Shown piece by piece: positions 51,232 through 59,540 of a stretch of DNA of 64,000 bases. Position 1 is the stretch's first letter; every line of letters starts with the position of its first letter. The notes beneath the pieces are model-generated. The model was not told where the DNA came from, did no database searches, and saw only the letters and a list, made by a program, of their open reading frames with translations. The translations under genes and the position numbers were made by a program. Source of the stretch: an uncultured Actinomycetes bacterium (lineage in GTDB: Bacteria; Actinomycetota; Actinomycetes; Mycobacteriales; Nakamurellaceae); assembly GCA_937926105.1 (NCBI GenBank), contig CALANS010000209.1, positions 1-64,000 on the forward strand. Direction: 5' to 3'.

Positions 51232-52916
51232 CGGCAGCGAGTCCCGAGGCGGTGCCGCTGGTACGGCTGCGCGGGATCGAGAAGTCCTTCGGCGACCTGC
51301 GGGTCAGCGACGGGGTCGACCTGGATCTGCTGCCCGGTGAGGTGCACGCGCTGCTCGGTGAGAACGGCGCTGGCAAGACCACCCTGATGCGCATCCTGTA
51401 CGGGCTGACCAGTCCCGACGGCGGCGCGATCGAGATCGACGGCACGCCAACGGCCATCTCCTCTCCGTCCGATGCCATCGCGGCGGGCATCGGGATGGTG
51501 ACGCAGCATTTCTCGCTGGTCGGCCGGATGACGGTGACGGAGAACCTGCTGCTGTCCCGTGCGGGCTGGGGGCGGCTGGATCGCCGGGCCGGTCGTGCAG
51601 CGGTGGCCGACGCTTCCGCCCGGCTGGGGGTGCGGGTGGACCCCGACGCGCGCGTGGAGCGGCTGTCCGTCGGCGAGCAACAGCGGGTGGAGATCCTCAA
51701 GGCGCTCTCCCGGGACTGCCGGGTGCTGATCCTGGACGAGCCCACGGCGGTGTTGGTGCCGCAGGACGTGGAGGCGCTGTTTGCCTCGATTCGGCACCTG
51801 ACGGCGCAAGGCATGGGGGTGCTGTTCATCTCGCACAAGCTCGGCGAGGTGTCCCGGATCAGCGATCGGGTGTCGGTACTGCGACGCGGCCGGATCATCG
51901 ACACGGTGCCGACGGCGGGGGCATCGCCGGCGCGGCTGGCCGAGATGATGGTGGGCCGGCCGACTGTGGGGGTGCGCCGGGCCGATCGGGCCGCGCCGGA
52001 GGACGCGGGTCCGTTGGCGGCGGTGACGGATTCCCAGGCGGGGGCGGATATCGAGGCGGTGAGTGATCGCCAAGCGGCGACGGACGGGGCGGTGGTTGCG
52101 GACGGCGCTGTCGTTGCGGACGGCGCGATGGCGGCGGATTCCCGGGCAGTGGGGCCGGCGCCGGCCCGAGCCGGTGCCGTGCTCACGATCCGCGAGCTAC
52201 GCCTTCGCGGCCGCGGCAAGGACGTGCTGGCCGGCATTGACCTGACCGTCGCCGCGGGCGAGATCGTAGGACTGGCCGGCGTTTCCGGCAATGGGCAGAC
52301 CGAGCTGGTGCAGGTGCTCTGCGGTCTGACCCGTCCGACGTCGGGCACCGTGGCCGTCAACGGGGTGGACGTCACCGGCGCCGACCCCGAGCGGGTCATC
52401 GCGGCCGGGCTGGGCCGCATCACCGAAGACAGGCACGCCAGCGTGGTCGGCAAGCTGTCGGTAGCGCAGAACCTGGTGCTGGAGGATCTGCCCCGATTTC
52501 GCCGCGGGTTCCTGCTGGATCGCAAGGCGATCCGGGCGCACGCCGAGCACCTGATCGACCAGTTCTCCATCAAGGCGCAGCCCGACGACCCGATCGGCAC
52601 GCTGTCCGGGGGCAACATGCAAAAGGTGCTGCTGGCCCGCACCCTGGCACGGGATCCGGTGGCGCTGGTGGCGTCCCAGCCCACCCGCGGGCTGGATGTG
52701 GGGGCGACCGAATTCGTGCACACCCAGCTGTTGGCGCGCCGTGCGGCGGGCGCCGGGGTGCTGCTGATCAGCGAGGATCTGCAGGAGCTGCTCGCGCTCG
52801 CCGACCGAATCGTGGTCATCTACGAGGGCACGCTGGTCGGCCAGCTGCCGGCCGCGGACGCCGATCCGGAGCAGCTGGGCCTGCTGATGGCCGGCCAGAC
52901 CGGGGCGGCGGCATGA
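51228..52916 (+). CDS. nucleoside ABC transporter ATP-binding protein with two NBDs, 562 aa
   Basis: Double ATPase of the BMP/YufO-type importer. NBD1: GENGAGKTTLMRILYG, LSVGEQQRVEILKAL, VLILDEPTAVLVPQD. NBD2: GVSGNGQTELVQVL (Walker A lacks the lysine), LSGGNMQKVLLARTLA, VALVASQPTRGLDVGAT. As usual in this family NBD2 is degenerate. An unusual linker of about 60 residues between them (about residues 255-310) consists of Ala/Asp/Val repeats such as VADGAVVADGAMAADS. Coupled at the start to the HEAT-like gene and at the end (ATGA) to a small ORF. Confidence 0.9.
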   Translation: MTAASPEAVPLVRLRGIEKSFGDLRVSDGVDLDLLPGEVHALLGENGAGKTTLMRILYGLTSPDGGAIEIDGTPTAISSPSDAIAAGIGMVTQHFSLVGRMTVTENLLLSRAGWGRLDRRAGRAAVADASARLGVRVDPDARVERLSVGEQQRVEILKALSRDCRVLILDEPTAVLVPQDVEALFASIRHLTAQGMGVLFISHKLGEVSRISDRVSVLRRGRIIDTVPTAGASPARLAEMMVGRPTVGVRRADRAAPEDAGPLAAVTDSQAGADIEAVSDRQAATDGAVVADGAVVADGAMAADSRAVGPAPARAGAVLTIRELRLRGRGKDVLAGIDLTVAAGEIVGLAGVSGNGQTELVQVLCGLTRPTSGTVAVNGVDVTGADPERVIAAGLGRITEDRHASVVGKLSVAQNLVLEDLPRFRRGFLLDRKAIRAHAEHLIDQFSIKAQPDDPIGTLSGGNMQKVLLARTLARDPVALVASQPTRGLDVGATEFVHTQLLARRAAGAGVLLISEDLQELLALADRIVVIYEGTLVGQLPAADADPEQLGLLMAGQTGAAA

Positions 52917-53074
52917 GACCCCCCGCATCAACTGGCGCGATCGCCCGGGCCTACCCGGCTCGCCGCCGAGCCCGTCACGCTGGGCGGACGCTGGCGCCGT
53001 TCCGGGGTCGGCTGGTGCTCGAACGGTTCCTCGGGCGGGGGCTCGGGTCCAGCGGACGGCGGGTGTCGCGATGA
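52913..53074 (+). CDS. 53-aa basic small ORF bridging ATPase and permease genes
   Basis: ATG overlaps the ATPase stop (ATGA at 52913-52916) and its own stop overlaps the permease ATG (ATGA at 53071-53074). The product, MRPPASTGAIARAYPARRRA then RHAGRTLAPFRGRLVLERFL and GRGLGSSGRRVSR, is very Arg-rich. Perfect coupling at both ends favours translation. It may be a functional small protein, a translational bridge, or the frameshifted cytoplasmic N-terminus of the permease. Confidence 0.5.
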   Translation: MRPPASTGAIARAYPARRRARHAGRTLAPFRGRLVLERFLGRGLGSSGRRVSR

Positions 53075-54246
53075 GTCTCCGCTTGGTGTTGCGCGGCCGC
53101 GAACCCCGCTGGCTCGCCCCGCTGCTGGTGATCGTCGCCGTCGTCATCGTCTACCTGCTGACCGCCGGACCGATCCGGGGCGCCGGTGCCAACCCGCAGG
53201 CCGCCTACCAGCGCTACGTGCTGACCCCGCTGACCGGGACGGCGTCCCTCACCGAGGTGGTGCTGGCCGCCATCCCGATCCTGTTCACCGGCCTGGCGGT
53301 CGCCGTGGCGTTCCGGGCCGGATACTGGAACATCGGCGCCGAGGGGCAGTTCCTGGCCGGGGCGATCGGCGCCACGGTGGCCGGGCTGTACTTGCCGGAT
53401 CTGCCCGGGCCGCTGGCACTTCCGCTCGCTCTGTTGATCGGTGCGCTGGCCGGCGTCGCGTGGTCGGTGATCCCGGCGCTGCTGCGGGTGCGGTTCGGGA
53501 TCGACGAGGTGGTGACGACGCTGCTGCTCAACCCGGTGGCGCTGCTGCTGGTGCAGGGCCTGCTGAACGGTCCGTGGCGCGGCAGCAACGGGTTCCCGGT
53601 ATCCGACGAACTGGGAGCCGGCTACCGGATGCCGATGGTGATCCCCGGCTCCCGGGTCCACCTGGGCATCGTGATCGCCGCCGTGCTGGCCGTCGTCATC
53701 TGGATCGTCATGTCCCGCACCGCGACCGGGCTGCGGGTGCGGGCGGTGGGGCTCTCGCCGGAGGCGGCGCGATTCTCCGGAATAGGGGTGCGACGCACCC
53801 TGCTGCGGGCCGCGCTGGTCTCCGGTGCGATCGCCGGGCTGGGCGGCGCCGACCAGGTCCTCGGGGTGGGACACAAACTGTCCCAGGAGGTGTCCTCCAG
53901 CTACGGGTACACCGGCATCGTGGTGGCCACCCTGGGAGCGCTGTCCGCCGGGGGTGTGGTGCTGGTGGCGCTGCTGCTTGGCGACATTACTGTCGGCGCG
54001 CAGAACGCGTCGCTGGTGCTGCAACTGCCGCCGCAGATGGGCGAGATCGTGTCGTCGCTGCTGATGCTCGCCGTGGTCAGCCTGCTGGTGCTGCGCCGAT
54101 ACAAGGTCTCGTGGCGTCGGGTGACGGCCCGAAGTCCCGGCTCCGGCTCCGGCCCTGGTTCCGGTCCCGTCGCCGAATCGACTACCCAGGGACGCGATCT
54201 GGCGCGTTCTCAGGTGGTCGACTCGGGAGAGGCAGGCACGCGATGA
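53071..54246 (+). CDS. nucleoside ABC transporter permease, YufP-like, 391 aa
   Basis: BPD_transp_2 permease with about nine to ten helices, first near residues 16-35. Family motifs include NPQAAYQRYVLTPLTGTASL, AVAVAFRAGYWNIGAEGQFL (the AEGQ signature) and IDEVVTTLLLNPVALLLVQG, then TATGLRVRAVGLSPEAARFS, the cytoplasmic loop. The last 45 residues are a polar, Ser/Gly-rich tail. It overlaps the next permease gene by four bases. Confidence 0.93.
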   Translation: MSLRLVLRGREPRWLAPLLVIVAVVIVYLLTAGPIRGAGANPQAAYQRYVLTPLTGTASLTEVVLAAIPILFTGLAVAVAFRAGYWNIGAEGQFLAGAIGATVAGLYLPDLPGPLALPLALLIGALAGVAWSVIPALLRVRFGIDEVVTTLLLNPVALLLVQGLLNGPWRGSNGFPVSDELGAGYRMPMVIPGSRVHLGIVIAAVLAVVIWIVMSRTATGLRVRAVGLSPEAARFSGIGVRRTLLRAALVSGAIAGLGGADQVLGVGHKLSQEVSSSYGYTGIVVATLGALSAGGVVLVALLLGDITVGAQNASLVLQLPPQMGEIVSSLLMLAVVSLLVLRRYKVSWRRVTARSPGSGSGPGSGPVAESTTQGRDLARSQVVDSGEAGTR

Positions 54247-55142
54247 ACATCGCCTACCTGGCCCTGGTGACGGCCATGCTCACCACCGCGACGCCGCTAA
54301 TCCTGGGCGCGCTGGGTGAGGTGATCACCGAACGCGCCGGCATCCTGAACCTGGGCATCGAGGGCACCATGTACGCGGGGGCCTTCACCGGATTCCTCGG
54401 TGCGGAACTGTTCGGCTCACCCTGGTGGGGGCTGCTGGTCGCCGTCGTGGTGGGAGTGCTCGCCGGGTTGCTGATGGGTTTGCTCACCGTCACCCTCGGT
54501 GTCAACCAGCACGTCGCCGGCATCGGCACCACACTGCTGCTGATCGCCACATGCGATTTCTCCAGTCGGCTGCGCTACGGCGGCGGGCAGTTGCCGCAGA
54601 TCCCCAAGTTTGGCCAGTTGTTGCCCGATGTTCCGGTCGCCAGCCAGTACCTGCTGACCTATCTGGCGTTCCTGATCGTGGTGCCCGCCGTGTGGGTGCT
54701 GTTGCGCTCCACCGGGTTCGGGCTGCGGCTGCGCGCGGTGGGAGAGAACCCCGAGGCCGCCGACGCCGCCGGGGTCAGCGTGGCCCGCACCCGGTACGCG
54801 GCGCTGGCGGTTGGCGGCGCACTGATGGCGGTTGGCGGCGCGTTCCTGTCGCTGGCCATGCTCGGCTCGTTCACGTTGAACATCACCAATGGCCGCGGTT
54901 GGGTGTGCATCGCGTTGGTGATCTTTGCCCGTTGGCGGGTACTGCCCGCGGTGCTGGGTGGCCTGCTGTTCGCCGCGGTCGACGCGCTTCAGTTGCAGTT
55001 GGTGGTCACGCCGCAGTTCGCATCCGTGCCCCGCGAGGTGATGATCGCGCTGCCGTACCTGGTGGTGATCCTGGCGCTGGCGCTGTCCGGCCGTAACCTG
55101 CGCTACCCCGGCGCGTACGTGCAGCCGTACCGGCGAACGTAA
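54243..55142 (+). CDS. nucleoside ABC transporter permease, YufQ-like, 299 aa
   Basis: Second BPD_transp_2 permease. LITPLILGALGEVITERAGI-type start (here TPLILGALGEVITERAGILN), then LGIEGTMYAGAFTGFLGAEL and GVNQHVAGIGTTLLLIATCD. The loop TGFGLRLRAVGENPEAADAA and NGRGWVCIALVIFARW are diagnostic of YufQ/NupQ. About eight helices. It completes the importer with the first permease, the double ATPase and the BMP lipoprotein. Confidence 0.93.
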   Translation: MNIAYLALVTAMLTTATPLILGALGEVITERAGILNLGIEGTMYAGAFTGFLGAELFGSPWWGLLVAVVVGVLAGLLMGLLTVTLGVNQHVAGIGTTLLLIATCDFSSRLRYGGGQLPQIPKFGQLLPDVPVASQYLLTYLAFLIVVPAVWVLLRSTGFGLRLRAVGENPEAADAAGVSVARTRYAALAVGGALMAVGGAFLSLAMLGSFTLNITNGRGWVCIALVIFARWRVLPAVLGGLLFAAVDALQLQLVVTPQFASVPREVMIALPYLVVILALALSGRNLRYPGAYVQPYRRT

Positions 55143-55228
55143 CGCCGCTCGGTCGCCGGCTCGGCCCGCGCAGCGCCCCGACCCGACTCCCTCCCATCCG
55201 ACACCGATCCGCACCATACGGAGTACAG

Positions 55229-55687
55229 ATGAGCATCCTGACCGACACCGACCGGGAACTGCTGGACGCCGCGCTCGCCGCCGCGCGCGCCAGTCGCGCG
55301 GAAGGCGGGATCCCGATCGGCGCCACGCTCGCCGTGGACGGCGAGATCCTGGCCACCGGCTACAACAAGCGAGTGCAGCGCTCCAGCGCGACGCGGCACG
55401 GTGAGACCGACTGCCTGGAGAACGCGGGTCGGCTGCCCGCCAGCGTGTACGCGAAATCCACCATGGTCACGACACTCTCGCCATGCGACATGTGCACCGG
55501 CGCCATCCTGCTGTACAAGATCCCACGGGTGATCGTGGGCGAGAACCGCACGTTCTACGGCGGGGAGGATCTGCTGCGCTCCCGCGGGGTCGAGGTGATC
55601 GTGGTCGACGACGCGGACTGCATCGCGCTGATGACGGAGTTCATCGCCGCGGAGCCCGCGCTGTGGAACGAGGACATCGGCGTCTGA
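55229..55687 (+). CDS. yeast-type cytosine deaminase, 152 aa
   Basis: Cytidine/deoxycytidylate deaminase fold of the Fcy1 subgroup. Zinc ligands are His57, Cys86 and Cys89 and the proton shuttle is Glu59 (RHGETDCLENAGRL and TTLSPCDMCTGAILLYKIPR). VVGENRTFYGGEDLL-like sequence (IVGENRTFYGGEDLLRSRGV) and the C-terminal WNEDIGV match yeast cytosine deaminase closely, so deamination of cytosine to uracil is likely. It follows the permease by 86 bases, so the operon may import cytosine-type bases or nucleosides. Confidence 0.9.
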   Translation: MSILTDTDRELLDAALAAARASRAEGGIPIGATLAVDGEILATGYNKRVQRSSATRHGETDCLENAGRLPASVYAKSTMVTTLSPCDMCTGAILLYKIPRVIVGENRTFYGGEDLLRSRGVEVIVVDDADCIALMTEFIAAEPALWNEDIGV

Positions 55688-55891
55688 CCGGCCCGGACGT
55701 GCCAGGTAGCCCCCAGGTAGCCCTGTGTAGCCCCGCAGCTAGCCCCAGGTAGTCGGCCGCGGCGCGAGGCAGCCCGACGTCGGGCCGCGCGGATGCTGCT
55801 GTTTTTCGACGGTGGGATCCGACCAAGATCATCTCGACCTGCGGAAACGCCGGCGAGCGCGAATCGAGCCGTCGGTTTCCGGCAGATTCGC

Positions 55892-56851
55892 TCAGATGTC
55901 GAATGAGCGCAGCCACAGCGCCGCGTACCGGGCGGCGTCCACGGCCAACGCGACATCCACGGCGGTGACGGGGCCCTCGTGCGGATCGGCCGCCCGGTCG
56001 CCCGACCACTCACGCCGGTCGACGATCGTCTGCCCCCGGGCGTAGCCGGCGCCGACGTCCACCCGCACCGGGAACCGAGTGGTCGATAGACCCGCCGGGT
56101 CGATCACGGCACAGACCGCTCCGGCGTCCCCGATGGTTACTGCCTGGGCGTCCAGCAGTGCGCGCTGCGCATCGATCAGGTTGCCTGCCAATTGCGCAGC
56201 CGGATCGGGCTGCTCGCGCAACCGGGCGGCGTCGTCGCCGTCCACCGTCACCGCGCCGAACACGTCCAGCCCGTACATCGTCACCGGGATATCCAGTTCG
56301 CCGCATGCGGCCAGCACCATCGCCGCGGCCTCCGGGTCGTGCCAGACGTTGAACTCCGCGACCGCCGTCGCGTTGCCCGGCCCGGCCGACCCGCCCATGA
56401 ACACGATCCGCTCGAGCCCGGCGGCCACCTCCGGATGGGCGCGCAACAACAGGGCGATGTTGGTCAGCGGCGCCAGCGGCACCAGGGTGATCCGTTCGCC
56501 GGTCGCCACGGCCGCCAGCAACTCGCGGCGCAGCAGTGCCACTGCGTGCAGGGTCGACGCTCGGCGGTCGCTGGGTCGGGAGAAGCCGCCCAGCCCGTCG
56601 GCGCCATGCACATGCTCGGCGTGCCGTGGCGGTGCCAGCAGCGGTCGCGCCGCCCCGCGGGCGACCGGCACCTCTCCGGCACCGGCGGCGTCCAGCACGT
56701 ACAGCGTGTTGGCCAGCACCTTGTCCACGGGGGCGTTGCCCGCGACGCACGTCACCGCCCGCAGGTCCACCTCCGGATGCCGAGCGGCCAGCATCAACGC
56801 GAACGTATCGTCGATACCGGTGTCGACGTCCAGGATCAGCGGGATCGGCAT
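55892..56851 (-). CDS. inosine-uridine preferring nucleoside hydrolase, 319 aa
   Basis: The calcium-binding motif DVDTGIDDTFALMLA (Asp-rich, residues 8-22) identifies the family. Other elements are DLRAVTCVAGNAPVDKVLAN, RITLVPLAPLTNIALLLRAH, IVFMGGSAGPGNATAVAEFN (with the metal-binding NVWHDPEAA) and VTMYGLDVFGAVTVDGDDAA. It cleaves nucleosides to base and ribose. It is convergent with the cytosine deaminase gene and fits a salvage role for imported nucleosides. Start ATG 56851. Confidence 0.92.
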   Translation of the reverse strand: MPIPLILDVDTGIDDTFALMLAARHPEVDLRAVTCVAGNAPVDKVLANTLYVLDAAGAGEVPVARGAARPLLAPPRHAEHVHGADGLGGFSRPSDRRASTLHAVALLRRELLAAVATGERITLVPLAPLTNIALLLRAHPEVAAGLERIVFMGGSAGPGNATAVAEFNVWHDPEAAAMVLAACGELDIPVTMYGLDVFGAVTVDGDDAARLREQPDPAAQLAGNLIDAQRALLDAQAVTIGDAGAVCAVIDPAGLSTTRFPVRVDVGAGYARGQTIVDRREWSGDRAADPHEGPVTAVDVALAVDAARYAALWLRSFDI

Positions 56852-56934
56852 GACGGGAATCGTAGGGTGACGCCCGGCCCGATGGGGCGCACCGGGTGCT
56901 TCGGCCGGATAGGCCGTTGCGGGCGATGGGCCGA

Positions 56935-57150
56935 TCAGAGTTGCTGCATCGCCTCGGCCAGCTCGCGACGCATCTGCTGGCGCACCTGCCAGCGACGCAA
57001 CAGGATCACCAGCACGGGCAGGGCCAGCGCCACCGGGATCATGAACCAGTACCACGGCGGAGTGAAGATCAGCACGATGCCGAACGCCGAGAAGGCGGCC
57101 ATGATGCCGACGACCAGGACGTAGGTGGAGGCGGGAGCGGTGGTGGACAC
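56935..57150 (-). CDS. small membrane protein, 71 aa
   Basis: Two hydrophobic helices (about residues 9-28 and 32-50: YVLVVGIMAAFSAFGIVLIF and WFMIPVALALPVLVILLRRW) followed by a basic-acidic cytoplasmic tail ending RRELAEAMQQL. No family recognised. It is divergent from etfBA across a 250-base region holding a 19-base palindrome. Confidence 0.65.
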   Translation of the reverse strand: MSTTAPASTYVLVVGIMAAFSAFGIVLIFTPPWYWFMIPVALALPVLVILLRRWQVRQQMRRELAEAMQQL

Positions 57151-57185
57151 CTGTCCAGGGTGCCACCGGGCGGATCCCGCTGCAG

Positions 57186-57204
57186 GACCGGTAGGCTACC
57201 GGTC
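57186..57204. promoter_or_regulatory. 19-base perfect palindrome, probable operator
   Basis: GACCGGTAGGCTACCGGTC has nine-base perfect arms around a central G, lying 36 bases before the small membrane gene and 197 bases before etfB. Symmetry and sequence resemble TetR-family operators of lipid-metabolism genes. The overlapping ACCGGTCGGTAA may be a second half-site. Confidence 0.6.
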
Positions 57205-57400
57205 GGTAACTTGGCGCACGTCGGCTCCGGTCACCGGTGCGGGATCGGCGGGCGGCGGTTCGGTGCTATCGGTATCCGCTCGGCTGGATCGTGGCCACCG
57301 TCACGTACCCGGCCCGAGACGCGAGCCGACCGGCACGCGATACTGACTGGACGATTCACCGGACCGGCAAGATTGTCGAAGGGGAGGCTGAGGGCGAGCC

Positions 57401-58162
57401 ATGGATGTCGCGGTTTTGGTCAAGCAGGTGCCGGACACCTACTCCGAGCGGAAGCTGCGGGAGGGCGATCACCGGCTGGACCGGGATGCCGCGGATGCGG
57501 TGATCGACGAGATCGACTCGCGTGGGGTGGAGATCGCCCTGCAGCTCACCGAGGCCGGCGGTGGTGAGGTGACGGTGGTCACCATGGGGCCGGAGCGGGC
57601 GACCGAGACGCTGCGCAAGGCGCTGGCCATGGGCGCGCACAAGGCGGTGCACATCGTGGACGATGGCCTGGCCGGGTCGGATGCGCTGGGCACGTCGGCG
57701 GCGCTGGCCGCGGCGCTGCGCACGCTGAGCTTCGACCTGCTGATCGCCGGCAACGAGGCGACCGACGGACGCACCGGGTCGATCCCGTCGATGCTGGCCG
57801 AACGGCTGGACCTGCCGGCGGTGACCCAGGTGCAGAAGCTGTCGGTGGAGGGCGGCGAGGTCCGTGCGGAGCGGGCGGACGAGACCGGGTACAGCGAGGT
57901 GACGGCGCCGCTGCCAGCGGTGGTATCGGTGACGGAGAAGTTGACCGAGCCTCGCTATCCGAACTTCAAGGGCATCATGGCGGCCAAGTCCAAGCCGGTG
58001 ACCACGTTGACACTGGCCGATCTGGGTATCTCGGTCGAGTCGGCGTGCGTGGTGGTGGATGCGCAGCCGCGACCGCCGAAGTCGGCGGGGGAGAAGGTCG
58101 CCGACGACGGCACCGGCGGGCAGCAGGTCGCCGAGTTCCTGGCCGCGCAGCGGCTGATCTGA
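57401..58162 (+). CDS. etfB: electron transfer flavoprotein beta subunit, 253 aa
   Basis: ETF beta fold: MDVAVLVKQVPDTYSERKLR, GVEIALQLTEAGGGEVTVVT, and the conserved AGNEATDGRTGSIPSMLAER (AMP/flavin site region), then YSEVTAPLPAVVSVTEKLTE PRYPNFKGIMAAKSK. It accepts electrons from acyl-CoA dehydrogenases and passes them to the quinone pool. The ATG follows GAGGCTGAGGG-type purines. Cotranscribed with etfA, 95 bases downstream. Confidence 0.95.
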   Translation: MDVAVLVKQVPDTYSERKLREGDHRLDRDAADAVIDEIDSRGVEIALQLTEAGGGEVTVVTMGPERATETLRKALAMGAHKAVHIVDDGLAGSDALGTSAALAAALRTLSFDLLIAGNEATDGRTGSIPSMLAERLDLPAVTQVQKLSVEGGEVRAERADETGYSEVTAPLPAVVSVTEKLTEPRYPNFKGIMAAKSKPVTTLTLADLGISVESACVVVDAQPRPPKSAGEKVADDGTGGQQVAEFLAAQRLI

Positions 58163-58257
58163 GTCCTGGTCCCGGAAACGGTTGATTCTGCTCGATTTCG
58201 ACGCGAGGCGGTTGATGTGAATCCCGCCCCGTTCCCGACGTGAGGAAGGCACACGCA

Positions 58258-59226
58258 ATGTCTGAGGTTCTGGTTCTGGTCGAGTACACCGATGCGGGGC
58301 TGCGGAAGGTGACTGGCGAATTGCTGGCCGCCGCGGCCCGGATCGGCGCTCCGTCGGCGGTGGTGGTCGGGGCGCCGGGCACCGCGGCGCGGTTGCAGGC
58401 TGGCCTGGCGGCCGCCGGCGCCGCGAAGATCTACGCGGCGGAGTCGGATGCCGCGGCGGCGCTGGTGACGGTGCCGGCGGTGCAGGCGCTCGCGGCTGCG
58501 GCGGCTGCCGGTTCGCCGGCGGCGATCCTGGTGGCGTCGTCGGTGGAGGGCAGGGAGGTGGCCGGCCGGTTGGCGGTCCGGCTGGATTCCGGCCTGATCG
58601 CCGATGCGGTTGACGTGACGGTCGACGGCACTGATGTTGTTGCTACCCAGTCGATCTTCGGCGGTGCATATACGGTCCGGTCCAGGGTCGCCAAGGGCAC
58701 CCCGATCGTCGCGGTGCGCCCCAATTCGATCGACGGCGCTGCCGAGGCGGGCGCCGGTGAGATCGTGCCGGTGGAGCTGTCGCTGGATGGGGTGAAGGCG
58801 GCCACGGTGGTGGCCTCGCACCCGGAGCCGGCCGGGGACCGGCCGGAACTGTCGGCGGCGTCGATTGTGGTCTCCGGTGGCCGTGGCGTTGGCTCGGCGG
58901 AGAACTTCGCGGTGGTCGAGGCGCTGGCCGACGCGCTGGGCGGCGCAGTGGGTGCGTCCCGGGCGGCGGTAGACTCCGGGTACTATCCGCACCAGTTCCA
59001 GGTGGGCCAGACCGGGACGACGGTGTCGCCGCAGCTGTACGTGGCTCTGGGCATCTCCGGGGCGATCCAGCACCGGGCCGGGATGCAGACCTCCAAGACG
59101 ATCGTCGCGGTCAACAAGGACTCCGAGGCGCCGATCTTCGAGATCACCGACTTCGGCGTGGTGGGCGACCTTTTCGACGTGGCGCCGGCGCTGACCGAGG
59201 CGGTCAAGGCCCGCAAGCAGGGGTAG
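58258..59226 (+). CDS. etfA: electron transfer flavoprotein alpha subunit, 322 aa
   Basis: Alpha subunit with the C-terminal FAD domain: [20 protein letters not shown] (the GRGVG motif), [60 protein letters not shown] and [20 protein letters not shown]. The ATG follows GAGGAAGG. A strong hairpin follows the stop. Partner of etfB; supports the acyl-CoA dehydrogenase at 39.7 kb. Confidence 0.96.
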   Translation: MSEVLVLVEYTDAGLRKVTGELLAAAARIGAPSAVVVGAPGTAARLQAGLAAAGAAKIYAAESDAAAALVTVPAVQALAAAAAAGSPAAILVASSVEGREVAGRLAVRLDSGLIADAVDVTVDGTDVVATQSIFGGAYTVRSRVAKGTPIVAVRPNSIDGAAEAGAGEIVPVELSLDGVKAATVVASHPEPAGDRPELSAASIVVSGGRGVGSAENFAVVEALADALGGAVGASRAAVDSGYYPHQFQVGQTGTTVSPQLYVALGISGAIQHRAGMQTSKTIVAVNKDSEAPIFEITDFGVVGDLFDVAPALTEAVKARKQG

Positions 59227-59312
59227 CGGCCCGGTTCTGGTGGCGCCGTGGTGCTGCGATCACGTCTGATCTGCAGTATGGACGGTCCGCCGGGCGCTAC
59301 TGATGTCGAGGC

Positions 59313-59347
59313 TAGGGCTCTGCTCAGTGGGGTGGAGCAGAGCCCTA
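59313..59347. terminator. terminator hairpin after etfA
   Basis: TAGGGCTCTGCTC (59313-59325) pairs perfectly with 59335-59347 across nine bases, 87 bases after etfA. No T-tract. Confidence 0.75.
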
Positions 59348-59387
59348 CCGCTTGATGTAAGCCCGTCCCGGGGCGATGGGTCCGGTG

Positions 59388-59540
59388 TCATCCGCCCGGC
59401 GCGACCACGGTGAGGCCCCAGTCTCGAGCGGCGTCCGCCATGCGCACGTCGTAGGTGACGACGGCATCGATGCCGATCCGAATGGCAGCCGCCAGATGAA
59501 TGGCGTCCAGCGATCCCAGGGACCGGGACGTCCTGTCGGG
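59388..59540 (-). pseudogene. C-terminal remnant of a VapC-type PIN toxin
   Basis: An open frame of 50 codons directly behind the Uma2 stop reads SLGSLDAIHLAAAIRIGIDA then VVTYDVRMADAARDWGLTVV and ends APGG. This is the C-terminal half of VapC (SLDAIHLATAL...FVTYDRRLAEAA...LGL.V.APG). The N-terminal half and start codon are missing, so no toxin can be made unless fused by readthrough. Confidence 0.7.

Noticed and set aside
57205..57400. Second coding region between the palindrome and etfB
   Set aside because: Short frames have no supportive motif. The region fits a long leader or promoter for etfB.
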